Shown: piece after piece, positions 1 through 11,184 of the stretch
Numbering within the stretch: position 1 is the stretch's first letter
Layout of the letters: every line of letters starts with the position of its first letter
Assembly (NCBI GenBank): GCA_905221605.1
Contig: CAJNDS010002278.1
Location: forward strand, 347,364 to 411,363
Direction of reading: 5' to 3'
Length of the DNA stretch: 64,000 bases
Source of the DNA: Symbiodinium natans
Lineage: Eukaryota > Sar > Dinophyceae > Suessiales > Symbiodiniaceae
Program-made: the position numbers and the translations under genes
Notes under the pieces: generated by a model
What the model saw: the letters and a program-made list of their open reading frames with translations, nothing else
Database searches by the model: none
What the model was told of the DNA's origin: nothing

Positions 1-428
1 AGGGTTTAGGGTTTAGGGTTTAGGGTTTAGGGGTTTCATGGTTTAAGGGTCTAGGGGGTTTCAGGGTTTCAGGGTTTGAGGGTTTAAGGTTTAAGGGTTG
101 AAGGGTTTAAGGGTTTAAGGGTTGATTCCTGCATTGACAGGGGTCCTGCACTTGGAGTTTTTAGGTTGAGGGTTTGGGGTTTTGGCGTGTAGGGTATGAG
201 GTCAAGAGTCTTATCCGAAAGGTAAGAGTTCAGGGTTCAAAATTCAGGGTTCAGAGTTCAGAGTTTGGGGTGTAGGGCGTCGGGCTGGGGGATTGGGAGT
301 TTTCGGGACCCTTTTTTTTCGTATTTGTGAACCTACGTAGAGCTTCTTCAAAGATTGTACAGGGTTCGCGCTTTCCTAGTTCATTTCTTCGCCACTGAGA
401 GCCGGCAAGCACCGGAGGTCTGTCAAGA

Positions 429-525
429 TTTAGGGTTTAGGGTTTCGGGTTTAGGGTTTAGGGTTTAGGCTCTAAACCCTAAACCCTAAACCCTAAACCC
501 TAAACCCTAAACTTTAGGGTTTAGG
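429..525. repeat. telomeric repeats, G-strand to C-strand junction
   Basis: About six TTTAGGG units (429-469) run into about six CCCTAAA units (473-512) across a 3-nt CTC spacer. The array then flips back to TTTAGGG at 513-525. A G-strand array running directly into a C-strand array is the arrangement left by end-to-end joining of telomeric DNA. It could also arise by inversion within an array. Confidence 0.85.
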
Positions 526-1049
526 AACTTTAAGAGCCGCTTTCAGGGCTCCCCCGGGCCTCAGAAGGAAAGGTATAATTATAGGATTCTTAAGGTCATG
601 CGGGGGTAGGTACCTAGGGAACGCTACCGCTAGGGAAGCTTAGGGAGCCTTAAGGAGTAGTGGGGAGTACTTGGGAACATTAACATACCCCCGTTGAACC
701 CCCCCTCCCTCAAGAAGCCTATAAGCATGTGCTTCAGGGATGGGGGACCGAGAGGCAGGGCGGTACCTCGAAAAACTTACCCGAAGCCCTAAACCCTAAA
801 CCCTAAACCCTAAACCCTAAACCCCAGGCCCGAACCCTAAACCCTAAACCCTAAGCCCTAAACCCTAAACCCTAAACCCTAAACCCCAGGCCCGAACCCT
901 AAGCCCTAAACCCCATAAACCCCGTGAACTCTACATGCCCTACATTGCACCACAGATAAGGCCAATGAACCTTAAACCCTCTCAACCCTGAAGGCCCTAA
1001 TCCATAGTCTGAGTCTGAAGCAACCCAAGTAAATCCCACCCTAAACCCC

Positions 1050-1126
1050 CAAACCCTAAACCCTAAACCCTAAACCCTAAACCCTAAACCCTAAACCCTA
1101 AACCCTAAACCCTAAACCCTAAACCC
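1050..1126 (-). repeat. interstitial telomeric array (CCCTAAA)n
   Basis: About eleven near-perfect CCCTAAA units. The flanks (a serine/glycine-rich looking spacer upstream and a GC-rich spacer at 1130-1230) are unrelated to each other. Confidence 0.9.
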
Positions 1127-1578
1127 AATACCTCTTAGTCACCAACAGACAGAGGTTCTTCCGCGGGCTGCTTCGCTCGGGCACTGTGCCGGTCGAGCCC
1201 ACGGGGAGGTTTGCGAGGCGCGGATATGAATTGGGGTTTAGGGTTTAGGGTTTAGGGTTTGGGGTTTGGGGTTTAGGGTTTAGGGTTTAAGGGTTTAGTT
1301 TTCAAACATTACAAAACGTTAGCCCATGGACCTATGGACATAACGGAAACCCCATGAACTTAGGAACCTATCTGTAAGCCTCTCAACCCCAAGATCGCTG
1401 GTCTTGAACCTGGGGGGGGCTTGAAAAGGCGAAAGGTGTACAGGGTTTAGGGTTGAGGGTTTAGGGTTTAGGGTTTAGGGTTTAGGGTTTAGGGTTTAGG
1501 GTTCATTGATTTCATTTTGTCGCGTCGGGCGCTTGGGGCTTGTAGGGCGACTGTCGAGTTGAGAACGGCGTTTCAGGG

Positions 1579-1727
1579 CTTGGAGGCTCAGGGTACTTGT
1601 GAAACCGTGTATCGCCGTAGCTATAATTCAGTTGCAAGCCCCTTAAGCACCCTAGTATGTTTCGCAGTGGGTTCTAAAGATGGTACACTTATTTAATGGG
1701 CTTTAAGCAGTACACTGAACCTCCAAG
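1579..1727. mobile_element. MITE-like element, family A copy 1 (diverged)
   Basis: The left end CTTGGAGGCTCAGGGTACTT and right end AGTACACTGAACCTCCAAG are imperfect inverted repeats. The interior (TATAATTCAGTTGCAAGCC, CCTTAAGCACCCTAGTATG) matches other family A copies at 14.0, 28.4, 43.6, 49.0 and 52.3 kb. It is one of the more diverged members. No protein is encoded. Confidence 0.6.
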
Positions 1728-1993
1728 GGCTTCTGGGCTTTAGATTTGAGGTGTGAGAGTGTGTGTTTCGGTTTTGCTAAGCTTTTCCTGTCTAAAGCCT
1801 GCGGCTAAACCCTACGCCCTAAACCCTCAACCCTAAGCCCTATGCCCTAAGCAGCAAACCCTGCTGGGGGCCCACACCCAAAGCCCTGCACTTTGAACGT
1901 GGTTCCCTGCACCTTTCGTGGCCTTGAAGACCTGAGGCCCTCACTGGGTACCCGGGCTGTGGCTTGGGGTTTCGAGTTTTGGATGTCAGTTGC

Positions 1994-2088
1994 TTAAACC
2001 CTAAACCCTAAACCCTTAACCTAACCCTAAACCCTTAACCCTAAACCCTTAACCCTAAACCCTAAACCCTAAACCCTAAACCCCAAAC
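1994..2088 (-). repeat. interstitial telomeric array (CCCTAAA)n with CCCTTAA variants
   Basis: About thirteen units of CCCTAAA mixed with CCCTTAA variants. It ends at CCCCAAACAG, where G-strand sequence resumes. Confidence 0.85.
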
Positions 2089-2178
2089 AGTTTAGGGTTC
2101 AGGGTTTGGAGGCTTTGAGTCTAGAGTCTAGAGTCTAGAGCTTCGGCTGCATAGGACGTTTCCTACCTGAGCCCGAGA

Positions 2179-2458
2179 GTCCATGTACCTACATAGGGAA
2201 TGGGGTTTAGGGTTTAGGGTTTAGGGTTTAGGGTTTAGGGTTTAGGGTTTAGGGTTTAGGGTTTAGGGTTTAGGGTTTAGGGTTTAGGGTTTTTAGGGTT
2301 TAGGGTTTAGGGTTTAGGGTTTAGGGTTTAGGGTTTAGGGTTTAGGGTTTAGGGTTTAGGGTTTAGGGTTTAGGGTTTAGGGTTTAGGGTCTGGGCCTTA
2401 AGTACCTCCTATGTAGGGACTTTGGGCCCAAGTATACAATGCTGAGGTACACGGACCC
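2179..2458. mobile_element. MITE-like element, family E copy 1, split by telomeric array
   Basis: The left end GTCCATGTACCTACATAGGGAA (2179-2200) and right end near GAGGTACACGGAC (2444-2456) are inverted repeats. The inner pair is GGGCCTTAAG / CTTTGGGCCC. The 98-bp copy at 18,088-18,185 has the same ends without telomeric DNA. Here 189 bp of TTTAGGG repeats lie between the left end and the GGGCC stem, replacing a short loop-side segment. Confidence 0.75.
2202..2390 (+). repeat. interstitial telomeric array (TTTAGGG)27
   Basis: About 27 consecutive heptamers with one TTTTTAGGG slip near 2289-2297, one of the longest pure arrays in the window. It lies inside the family E hairpin element. Confidence 0.95.
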
Positions 2459-2529
2459 CTGGGTAAACCTTAAAGCCTCAACCCTCAAGCCTCAAGCCTC
2501 AAGCCTCAAGCCTCAAGCCCAAAACCCCT

Positions 2530-2633
2530 ACACCCTAAACCCTAAACCCTAAACCCTAAACCCTAAACCCTAAACCCTAAACCCTAAACCCTAAACCCTA
2601 AACCCTAAACCCTAAACCCTAAACCCTAAACCC
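2530..2633 (-). repeat. interstitial telomeric array (CCCTAAA)15
   Basis: About fifteen pure CCCTAAA units. Just upstream (2477-2518) is a variant heptamer array, CCTCAAG repeated about five times. Confidence 0.95.
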
Positions 2634-5600
2634 TACCGGGAAGTCCTGTCCAGCACCCATGGGGACTACCAGGCTCCGATTCCGGGCACGGACCCCCCAC
2701 ACTTCAACTCTCTAGACCGAGACACCCTCAACCCGAACCCTAAATCCCTTAACTTCCTTGTTTCGAAAACAGGGGGTTCAGGGCTTAGGGCCTAAGGTTT
2801 AGGGTTTGGGGTTTAGTGTTTAGGGTTTAGGGTTTAGGGTCCCTGAAAAGTTACCAACTCTGCGTTGCATGTCTAGTGGGTATGGTATCCATCTGCATGG
2901 GCTTAGGGCTGTGTGATCTCAGGGAAACGAAGACGAGGGCCCAGTCTCCACGGCAGGCGTCCAAACTAAAACCCGAAACCCTAAACACTAAACCCGAAAC
3001 CCTAACCCTAAACCCTAAACCCTAAACCTTCAGCTGTTGGGCGCAGGCATCGTGCGTCAAGGGCTACGCGCTCGACCGCCCACTGCCAGTTGCTTAGCCT
3101 TCTTTCCCTGATGTGTGCACGCACCAGCCTCTGCCCGAACCCTAAACCCTAAACCCTAAACCCTAAACCCTAAACCCTAAACCCTGAACCCCTGCATGGT
3201 GGTTTGTGCAGATTGAGGGACCCTCTTTGGAACCCAAAATTTCGGGGATTAGACTTCCAGGGAGGCCGAAAGGGGTTAGGGGTTCGGATCCAGGATTTCG
3301 GGATCCTTGATTTTGATCAACTTAGGAGCCTCCGGCTCAGGCCGCCGACCCAAGAGGCCCTAAACCTCCCAACGCCCAAAGCTCAAATCCCCCCAACCCA
3401 AAAGCCCTGAACCTTAAAAACTCTGCAATGCAAGTTGTTTTGGGGGCAAGTGTCTTGGCCTGGCTGCTGTTTTTGGGTCTGGGGGTGGGGGTGGGGGTGG
3501 GGGTGGGGGTGGGGGTGGGTTCCCTCCCCCAAAACCATCCAACACGCCGCCAGGGTCGGCGGACTCCCACATGTTTCTTCTGAAGTGTCACGACTAAAAG
3601 TGTGGAACTGCGCGCCTTGACTTCAGACCTGTAAGCCATAAGTCCCTTTCCTCATGTACGACCACAGACCCCTCTCCAGCAAAGTACACGTGTGTACAAT
3701 CTTCGAGGTATCGCCTAGAACTTACCCGGAGGGCCCCCCCTAGCCATTATCAGGACCCTAAATTGGGTTATAAGGATCCTAACTTAGGCTGTAAGTTCTC
3801 AACTGTAGTTAGTGCAGTAAGGGGGACCCCTCCTTGTAAAGATGATCTACATCCCTAAGCTCCATATGCCAGATCCTGAAAAAAAGAAACGAACTTCCAA
3901 ACAGAAACCACGAGGATTCCCAGTAGTGCCTGCATAAGCCCCATGTATTGGGCAAAGCAAGCGTTCCCTCTTTGCCTAGGGCGAACCCTCAACCCTCAAC
4001 CCTAAACCCTAAACCCTAATCCCTAATCCCTAAACCCTAGGCCCTAGGCTAGGCCCTAGGCCTTAGGCCTAGCAGCCCAACCCTGAGCCGCCTAAACCCC
4101 CAAAGGATAGATCGATGAAGCCCCAAACCCCAAAAACCCTCAAACCCAAGCTGCCTGAACCCTGTAACCCTGTTCGGGTTTAGGGTTTAGGGTTGAGGGT
4201 TTAGGGTTTAGGGTTTAGGGTGTAGCGTAGAGTTTAGGCCTTAAGGGCCCAGACCTGGCGAGGATGTGCCTCGATGGGCTTTGGTCCCACACGTCCTGCC
4301 AGCCGCTGTGTGGACCTCTGCCTCCGCTCCTGGGGTGTCGTCGTAGGGATCCGAAGTATGGGTCTCAGCCCTATAGGGTTTAGGGTTTAGGGTTAAGGGT
4401 TTAGGGTTTAGGGTTTAGGGGTTAGGGGTTAGGGGTGAGCGGTTTAAGGTTCAGGGTTGAGGGTCTAGGGCTACTAGGTAGGCCCTTGGGACAATTTTAT
4501 TGTTTCCCTTGTTGGGTTTAAGAGGATCGTCACGTTCAGGAACATTTTTTTCCCGAAAGTTCCCCGGGGGCCATTCTTGTTATTATCTACAGTGTATATT
4601 GTATGGCTGTCTAGCAAGGGACCCTAAACCCTAAACCCTAAACCCACATTCAGTGCCCATACTTGGAACCTTCGGTTTGGCGTTTAGGCTTCTTCGGGTT
4701 CAACCTTCTGGTTCAGCCTTGGCGCTTAGAGGGGCCCTAAGCCCTAAACCCTAAACCCTAAACCCTAAAGCCTGAAGGTAAAGAGCCTTACATGGTCACT
4801 TCTCTGACCTGGGGCTTTTTTTGGGGGTCCCTGTTCTAAGGCGCCCCCTAGAATTCTAGAATTTAGGGGCCGACAAAAGCTGACCATATGGACCATACCT
4901 GGGCCCCTTCCCTGCCCTCGCGTAGCTACGTGGGTACTTCGGATAGAGGCGCTTGGATCGCTTCAGTAGCCTGACCCGAGAAGAAGCCCCCGTAAACCCT
5001 AAACCCTAAACCCTAAACCCTAAACCCTAAACCCTAAACCCTAAACCCCCAAGTCTTCCAAACTCAGGTTGCTTAGGTGGGCCGAGGCTTAAATTCAAAG
5101 GGTCCAGACTCATAAACCCTAAGGTTGTACCCGTTAAGGCTCCCTGAAGCCCCCCTAAACCCTAAACCCTACACCCTGAACCAAAAACCCCAAACCCCAA
5201 ACCCTAAACCCTAAGGTTGTACCCCTTAACACACTCCTAATAGGGCCCTTGTATTCCCTTAAGAACCTTTGAAGAAGGGTCCCCAAACCCAAGGGTACAA
5301 CCTGAGGGGTTGCTGGAGAAAATTTGGGATCCTGGAAAAGGAACCTAACACCAAGAAGGGTCCATTCTCTATTGTAGGGGCTTAGGGGTTTAGCTATCAA
5401 TTTCTAATGAAGCGCACTGAGGGCCCAGGATTGAAAGAACTGAAGGAACGGACAGCTGCCAAAACTCATTGTCGGGCCGTAAGGGTTTAGGGTTTAGGGT
5501 TCATGGTTTAGGGGACCCCCTGTGTTTGGGGCCCTGCTGGGTAGGTGTCTTCGGCATTTTAAGTTTAGGGTTTAGGGAGTAATTTTCGGTTATAGGGTTT

Positions 5601-5677
5601 AGGCTGCCTCCATGCTCACATAAATCAGCTTGTGTGTCTCGAATCCGGTCTTGGTGGATCTACAGGAGATCACGGTT
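2634..5677. other. gene-free ITR-rich block
   Basis: Apart from the element at 3322-3566, this stretch holds short ITR tracts (2790-2840, 2970-3030, 3138-3187, 4171-4224, 4376-4430, 4622-4646, 4742-4769, 4993-5048, 5156-5210, 5480-5580) in both orientations and spacers with no recognisable protein, RNA or element. The short open frames present are low-complexity or telomere-derived and are not supported as genes. Confidence 0.75.
3322..3566. mobile_element. repeat element X copy 1 with internal G-rich tract
   Basis: Starts TTAGGAGCCTCCGGCTCA followed by GCCGCCGACC, and ends CATCCAACACGCCGCCAGGG then TCGGCGGACTC. The same two ends occur at 61,528-61,878. The inner GCCGCCGACC and GGTCGGCGG are reverse complements. 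Between the ends lies a (GGGGGT)n tract at about 3478-3518; the other copy has a 69-G run in the corresponding region. Probably a non-coding inverted-repeat element. Confidence 0.6.
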
Positions 5678-5768
5678 GGGATGGTCCTCCTTATACAATC
5701 AGCCCTGAACAGGGAATATAGTATACTATAATCCCTTGTAAGGACCGTCAAAAAGGGGCGAACATCCC
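5678..5768. mobile_element. MITE-like element, family B copy 1
   Basis: The left arm GGGATGGTCCTCCTTATAC pairs with a right arm ending GGGGCGAACATCCC. The centre contains GGGAATATAGTATACTATAATCCC, itself a palindrome. Related copies lie at 19,678, 26,856, 45,497 and 50,718. Immediately downstream a short CCCTAAA tract is followed by another GGGGGAACATCCCAAG (about 5804-5819), a second copy of the right end. Confidence 0.65.
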
Positions 5769-6392
5769 CCCAAACCCTAAACCCTAAACCCTAAGGTTAG
5801 CTTGGGGGGGAACATCCCAAGATCACAGCTTCATTACTGATGTGGCTTGCCGCAGCTTCTGCTTGAAGGCCGCGTCAAAAGTGCCGGCCAAGGCCTCAAA
5901 TAGACCTCTCCGCATGCGACTTGTGAACCTGCAACACATAAGATGGTTTAGGGCTCAGTTTCAAGGGTTTAGGGTTGAGGGTTTAGGGTTTAGGGTTTAG
6001 GATTTAGGGTTTAGGGTTCAACAAGGAAGCCAGAAGCTCTGCCAAAGATGTCGAGCTTGCGGTACCAAAGCTGGAGTCACCTGAGGCCGCCGCTGCACAT
6101 GTGGGGCTTCGGAACGAGAGAGAGCGGGTTTAGGGTTTAGGGTTTAGGGTTTTGGGGTAGAGAGGGAGAAAGAAATGGAAGAAATCACGAACATCAGCAA
6201 AAGAAATAACGACATAAATATTTACAAGATGAAAGAATCAGCGAATGAAAAGGGAAACAATCAAGAAAGAAAGAAGCAGCAAAACCAAATCAGATAAATG
6301 AAGCAAACAACAATGACATGATGAAGGACAGATAGAACGACAGAAATGACTGTGATGAAAAGACAGAGACATGGACAGGGACAGAGACGGGG
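5769..6392. other. gene-free spacer with short ITRs
   Basis: Contains short telomeric tracts (5776-5800, 5966-6018, 6126-6150) and unrecognised spacers, including an A-rich stretch at 6160-6390. No gene is supported. Confidence 0.7.
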
Positions 6393-6566
6393 GATATAGA
6401 GAATATAGAGAATGTAGAGAGTATAGAAATATGGAGAAGATCGAGAAACCAGAGAATATAGAGAAGATCGAGAATATAGAGAATATAGAGAATATAGAGA
6501 ATATAGAGAATATAGAGAATATAGAGAATATAGAGAATATAGAGAATATAGAGAAAATAGAGAAGA
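6393..6566. repeat. 9-bp tandem repeat (GAATATAGA)n
   Basis: The array begins irregularly at about 6393 and becomes regular at 6469-6556, about ten perfect copies of a 9-bp unit. Because 9 is a multiple of 3, all frames stay open on both strands and give spurious peptides (NIE / SIF repeats). These are not genes. Confidence 0.9.
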
Positions 6567-6660
6567 GAAGTGAAGTAGCGGTAAAGGCTGGGAGAAGAGG
6601 CACTTGAAGTTCGTTCAGCTCCCCCCCACCCCGCCCCCCCGCCCCCGCCAACTCTTGTCG

Positions 6661-7011
6661 TACCCTAAACCCTAAACCCTAAACCCTAAACCCTAAACCC
6701 TAAACCCTAAACCCTAAACCCTAAACCCTACACCCTAAACCCTAAACCCTAAACCCTAAACCCTAAACCCTAAACCCTAAACCCTAAACCCTAACCCTAA
6801 CCTTATAAACCCGCAAGTCCCTCCTTGCACCATACAGCGGCAACCTCATGGCTTGTCCTACTACCCCCCTCTATACTACCCCCCTTTGTCCAATGATGGC
6901 GCAGTTAAAGGGTTTAGGGTTTAGGGTTTAGGGTTTAGGGTTTAGGGTTTAGGGTTTACGTTTAGGGTTTAGGGTTTAGGGTTTAGGGTTTAGGGTTTAG
7001 GGTTTAGGGGC
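6661..7011. repeat. opposed telomeric arrays
   Basis: CCCTAAA units fill 6661-6797 (about 19 units, one CCCTACA variant). A 110-bp spacer (6798-6907) follows, then TTTAGGG units at 6908-7011 (about 15, with one break at 6957). The C-strand array precedes the G-strand array, as if two telomere-like tracts faced away from the spacer. Confidence 0.9.
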
Positions 7012-9470
7012 GCCATCACAGTGCAGTACCAGAAAGGGCCTGTGGTAGGGAAAGGTGCCAAAAGGTTCTCCCCGTAAAGAACCATAAAGAACCTTATAAT
7101 TAGGCTTAATTATCCCTAAAGAGCCGTACCTAGGAGAGGGGGTGGGGGGGGGGTGGGGGGGGGGTCGGTGGTTGGGTTAACCCATGATAAACTCCCAAAA
7201 GTTGGAATAGCATGATCCTCATACCGCAAGAGGGTTACGAAAGGGAATTCCCAGCACGAATCGTCCTTAAAGCAGGTTCCAACTTTCTTTATGGAGTTTG
7301 CTGAGAAAGCAAAATTTCATGCCCTATACCCTAAACCCTAAACCTTTAACCCCAAACTGCAAACCCTAAATCCTACATCTTACACCTGCAGGCCCTCAGC
7401 CGCGTGGGGCTTTAGGGCATCAGGTTCAGGGTTAGAGCTTTAGAGATTTTCCCAGAACCCCCCCCCCACCCCTCCATGTACCTTAACTACACTAACAGTC
7501 GCTTGCTAGGGGGTTCTTTGGGGGAGGGGGGGGGGGGGGGGTCCAGGTTTAGGGGTTTGGGTTGAGGGTTTAGGGTTTGGGGTTTGGGTTAAGGGCTCTC
7601 GACTTTCCACGGTCTCTCAGTGGCCCATTTTCTCCGGTACACTTTCCTTTTTTTTGCTCAAGGTTCCCTTGTAAAGTAACCAACTCTAAAAAGAGTGCCG
7701 TCATTTATAATATATAGTTACTGGGCTCCCAAGTTGGTTCCCGATGCTGCTCGGGTTTAGCGTTTCCGCGAGCGGTCATTCGGACAAATCCGAGTTTAGG
7801 GTTTAGGGCTTAGGGCTTAGGGTTTAGGAAATCGTGCACTTGCGGATTTATCTGTGAATCAGCGTTTGCCTCCTTCTCATTTGTGGAATCGTTTGTGCTG
7901 CTGCCAAACTGTATCAACATCACGGTTAGGCAGGTGGAAATGCACGTAGGCTAAACCCGAAGCCCTAAAACCCTAAACCCTAAACGTGAGTTTTGGGAAA
8001 CAAAACGTATCGATTTCGCACACTGCCCGAATGCTACCATGGTTAGTGATAACTTGCCTGTTGCATGCGTGCATCGAATACTTTTGTGATACAATTCGTT
8101 GTTTTACTACTGTTTTAACTGTTTTACTATTCAAAAAACATACAAGTTCAAATATAAAACATATTTAATTTAAAAACACGTTACGTACAAGCAAACTTCG
8201 CGGAGAACAGCGCATGCGGAAAATATCAGCACATAGGGTTGCAGGGGATCCCAGTTTGATGTAGCGGCACTCCTCGCTTCTGGGAGGGTTTGCTTTTCAG
8301 GCCGGGCTAGTAGACCTCAGAACCCCCTGCCCCCTGCAATCAACTTGAGGGGAATTGGACCTTTTTCGGGTTTAGGGTTTAGGGTTTAGGGTGTAGGGTT
8401 TAGGGTTTAGGGTTTAGGGTTTTGAACTTTGGCCGCCCATCTGGGATTCGCAGGCTCCGACAGCGTGTTGCCCTGCTTCTACTGATTCAGCAGATGTCTC
8501 AGTCCTTAGGGTTTAGGGTTTAGGGTTTAGGGTTTAGGGGCACAGGAGGGTTCGCGTTTTTGGGTTTAACACGAGTTCTCTGTAAACCCTAAACCTGACG
8601 ATTCTAACCCTGAACCTTAGCGTTCAGCCCTCATTCTTGTAAGACCTAGGCCCTAATCTGGATGGGCCTTTCGGGTGTTAGGCTCTGCACGCTTGAGGTG
8701 GTAGGGTTAAGGCTTTAGGCGGCAACATGATGGGCTGATGGCCCGCAATTAGGTCCCCAAACCCTAAGCCGCAATTCCACACCTCAAAGTCTCGGGTTCT
8801 TAAGTTTGCAGCCCAGGGATACAAGCCGATGTAAATTGGCGGGCGGGGGGGGTGTAGGCTTTTAGAGGTAGGTTCAGGGTGCAGGGTTCAGGGTTTCGGG
8901 CGTCTAAACCCTAAACTAAACCCTAAACCTAAACCCTAAACCCCAAACCCGAAACCCTAAACCCTAAAACCTAAACCTTAGGACCCGCGAATGCCTAAGC
9001 CAGGTATTGTTTCGGTTACGGAAGCCCAGGAGGTCGCGAAGGCCGACAACAACCTCAACCCCCGGAAGCCACGGTCCGAAATCCTAAGCGTCTTTCAGGG
9101 TTTAGAAGCCCTAAACCCTAAACCCTAAACCCTAAACCCTAAAGTGCTTTGGCCTAGGATTCACAGCGAACATTCCAGACCCAGCATCCCCAGCTCCAGC
9201 ATCCCCAGCTCCAGCATCTGAGGGCCTTTGCATCCGGAAGACAGCCAGAGGGCCAGGGGCCTAGAGACAATTAGGGTTTAGGGTTTAGGGTTTAGGGTGT
9301 TCCAAAGTGCCGCGGTCCCCACCCGCGCCAGGGAGTGGTGGCGGGTCGGGCCGCCTCGGTGCAGCGGATCCCACCCCAGCCACCCAAAGTACCGCCTTTT
9401 TTCGGGTTTAGAGCGGCGCCCCCCTATCAACAGGGCTTTCACCTCGAATCGCCCCGATTGCCGGGTGGGC
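7012..9470. other. gene-free ITR-rich block
   Basis: Holds short ITRs (7323-7350, 7550-7590, 7797-7828, 8366-8420, 8505-8540, 8905-8980, 9109-9141, 9271-9299), G tracts at 7140-7165 and 7520-7541, an AT-rich stretch at 8000-8200 and a small CCAGCATCCCCAGCT duplication at 9179-9221. No gene is recognised. Confidence 0.7.
7618..7733. mobile_element. MITE-like element, family C copy 1 (diverged)
   Basis: The interior CAAGGTTCCCTTGTAAAG and right end GTTACTGGGCTCCCAAG match family C members at 15,989, 48,347 and 55,977. The left end is strongly diverged, so the start is approximate. Confidence 0.45.
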
Positions 9471-10400
9471 AAGAACGTGGGGGGCAACCCTGGCGGGGGC
9501 AACCCTGGTGGGGGCAACCCTGGCAGGGGCAACCCTGGGGGCAACCCTAATGGGTTCTTCTAGCGGTCACATGGGCAGAGCTTTTCACGATGTCACAGAA
9601 CCATTGGTCCAAGCTGCACACATACTTGCTTCCGCAAAAGGCAGAAATTTCCTGGGCAAAGATGTACCCCGGCGGGGGCAACCCTGGCGGGGGCAACCCT
9701 GGCGGGGGCAACCCTGGCGGGGGCAACTGGTGGGCAACTTGGGGGGCAACCCTGGCCAGGGCAACTCTGGCAACCCTGGCGGGGGCAACCCTGGCAGCCC
9801 GGGCGGGAGCAACCCTGGCAGGGGCAACCCTGACGGGGGCAACCCAGGTGTGCAAGCAAGAAAGTTGGTGCAAGAATCTGTCACATGGGCAGAGCTTTTC
9901 GCGATGTCAGAGAACCATTAGTCCAAGCTACAGCGTGTGAGAGACCGCTTGACTTTCCCGGTGACGCTGCACACATCTTGCTTCCGCAAAGGCACAGATG
10001 TAACCTGGCGGGGGCAACTCTGGGGTCAACTCTGGCGGGGACAACGGGGGCAACCCTGGCGGGGGCAAACCTTGTGGGGGCAACCTGCTGAGCAACCCTG
10101 GCGGGGGCAACCCTGTGGTGGGCCTTGCCACCCTGGCGGGGGCAACCTTGGCAACCCTGGCTGGGGCAACCCTGGCGGGGGCAACCCTGGCGGGGGCAAC
10201 CTGGCGGGGGCAACCACACATACTTGCTTGAACTTTCCTGGCGGCAAGGTGTAACCTGCGGGGGAGGGGCAACCTGGCGGGGGCAACCCTGCAACCCTGG
10301 TGGGGGCAACCGTGGCGGGGGCAACTTTGGTGGGTGGAACCCTGGCGGGGGCACCTTGGACCCTGGCTTGGCGGGGGCTCAGGGGCATCTTAAGGCCCGA
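9471..10400. repeat. G-rich 15-bp minisatellite with interspersed unique blocks
   Basis: Dominated by a unit close to GGCGGGGGCAACCCT, in runs at 9475-9548, 9668-9848, 10006-10210 and 10255-10365. A block of about 100 bp (CACATGGGCAGAGCTTTTC through the GATGT motif) recurs at about 9567-9667 and 9885-9995, with a shorter related piece at 10,212-10,250, so the array has higher-order structure. Because 15 is a multiple of 3, long open frames encoding GGGNP-like or PGLPP-like repeats exist on both strands. They have no non-repeat domain and are probably not genes. Confidence 0.85.
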
Positions 10401-11184
10401 CCTCCCCGCGTCGGGGGTTAGGGTCAATCCTTTAATGACATTGTGCCCGATGGCTAGCAGGGATGCATCAGGTGTGGCAAGCTCGATCTGCTTGGCAAAG
10501 CAAGCAGATCTCGAAGCGGTAGCGTTCAGTTGTACCGGCCGCCGCCTGGCGCGGGCGGCCTATGGTTTAGGGTTTAGGGTTTAGGGTTCGGTAGGTTCAG
10601 GGGGCTTTGGGTTTGGGATTTAGGGTTAAGGGTTGCGGGATTGTCGAGGGCCCTCGTTTAGTAACATTCCTCTGCAAAGCCCAGCCGAGAGTTGTAAAGA
10701 ATTGGAGTTTAAAGGTCAGTTGATAGTTGCTGGGGGGCTGGGGGTGCTCTTTGAGGGGTTGAACGTCGGGTGGCGGCTCTTACAAAAGTTAAAGGCTCCA
10801 GGAGCTTAGTAGTTAGGTCATACATAAAGAATATCCCGAGATTGACAGTAAGGAACGCCCCCCTCCCCCCCCCCCCCCCCACCCGGCTATGGTTCAAGGT
10901 CCTTGACAGGTTTTTGGGAAACAGATCGAACTCTTTACTGACGTTCAAGATGGACCGGCCCAAGGTAACCTTGAAACGACATTTGTGTCCAGCCATTCCG
11001 GGATCACAAACGAGTTTGATTAGGAAAGTCAACGAAGCTTCGAGTGTGGGTGGGGGAATTCGGGGTGAAAAGGCCTTCGCGAACCGTAACGTACCCGTGC
11101 AGAGTCCTGTCGGCATAAAGAGGAGCCTCAACGGCCCATGGGCTCTTTGTGGCTGTGGGGCGTAGTGTTGGTGTTGCCCGCATC
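10401..11184. other. unrecognised spacer
   Basis: Mostly non-telomeric sequence with one short TTTAGGG tract (10,565-10,590), a C tract at 10,859-10,880 and a 9-bp-stem hairpin (GATCTGCTT / AAGCAGATC, 10,485-10,510). Short open frames occur on both strands, but none shows a recognisable domain. Confidence 0.6.

Larger units (their letters stand above)
1..1578. other. gene-free ITR-rich block
   Basis: No gene was recognised. The block alternates short tracts of TTTAGGG and CCCTAAA heptamers (1-34, 787-920, 1050-1126, 1233-1298, 1443-1504) with unique-looking spacers of 100-300 bp. Many spacers also contain degenerate heptamers such as TTCAGGG or TTGAGGG. The strand of the heptamer switches repeatedly, so this is interstitial rather than terminal telomeric sequence. 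Confidence 0.8.

Noticed and set aside
1-34. Window start as a chromosome end
   Set aside because: A left chromosome end should show CCCTAAA on the plus strand. Here it is TTTAGGG, the array is only about 30 bp, and the strand switches many times afterwards.
9278-10427. Many overlapping GGGNP / PGLPP frames
   Set aside because: All are products of a 15-bp repeat on both strands. No non-repeat domain or unique start.
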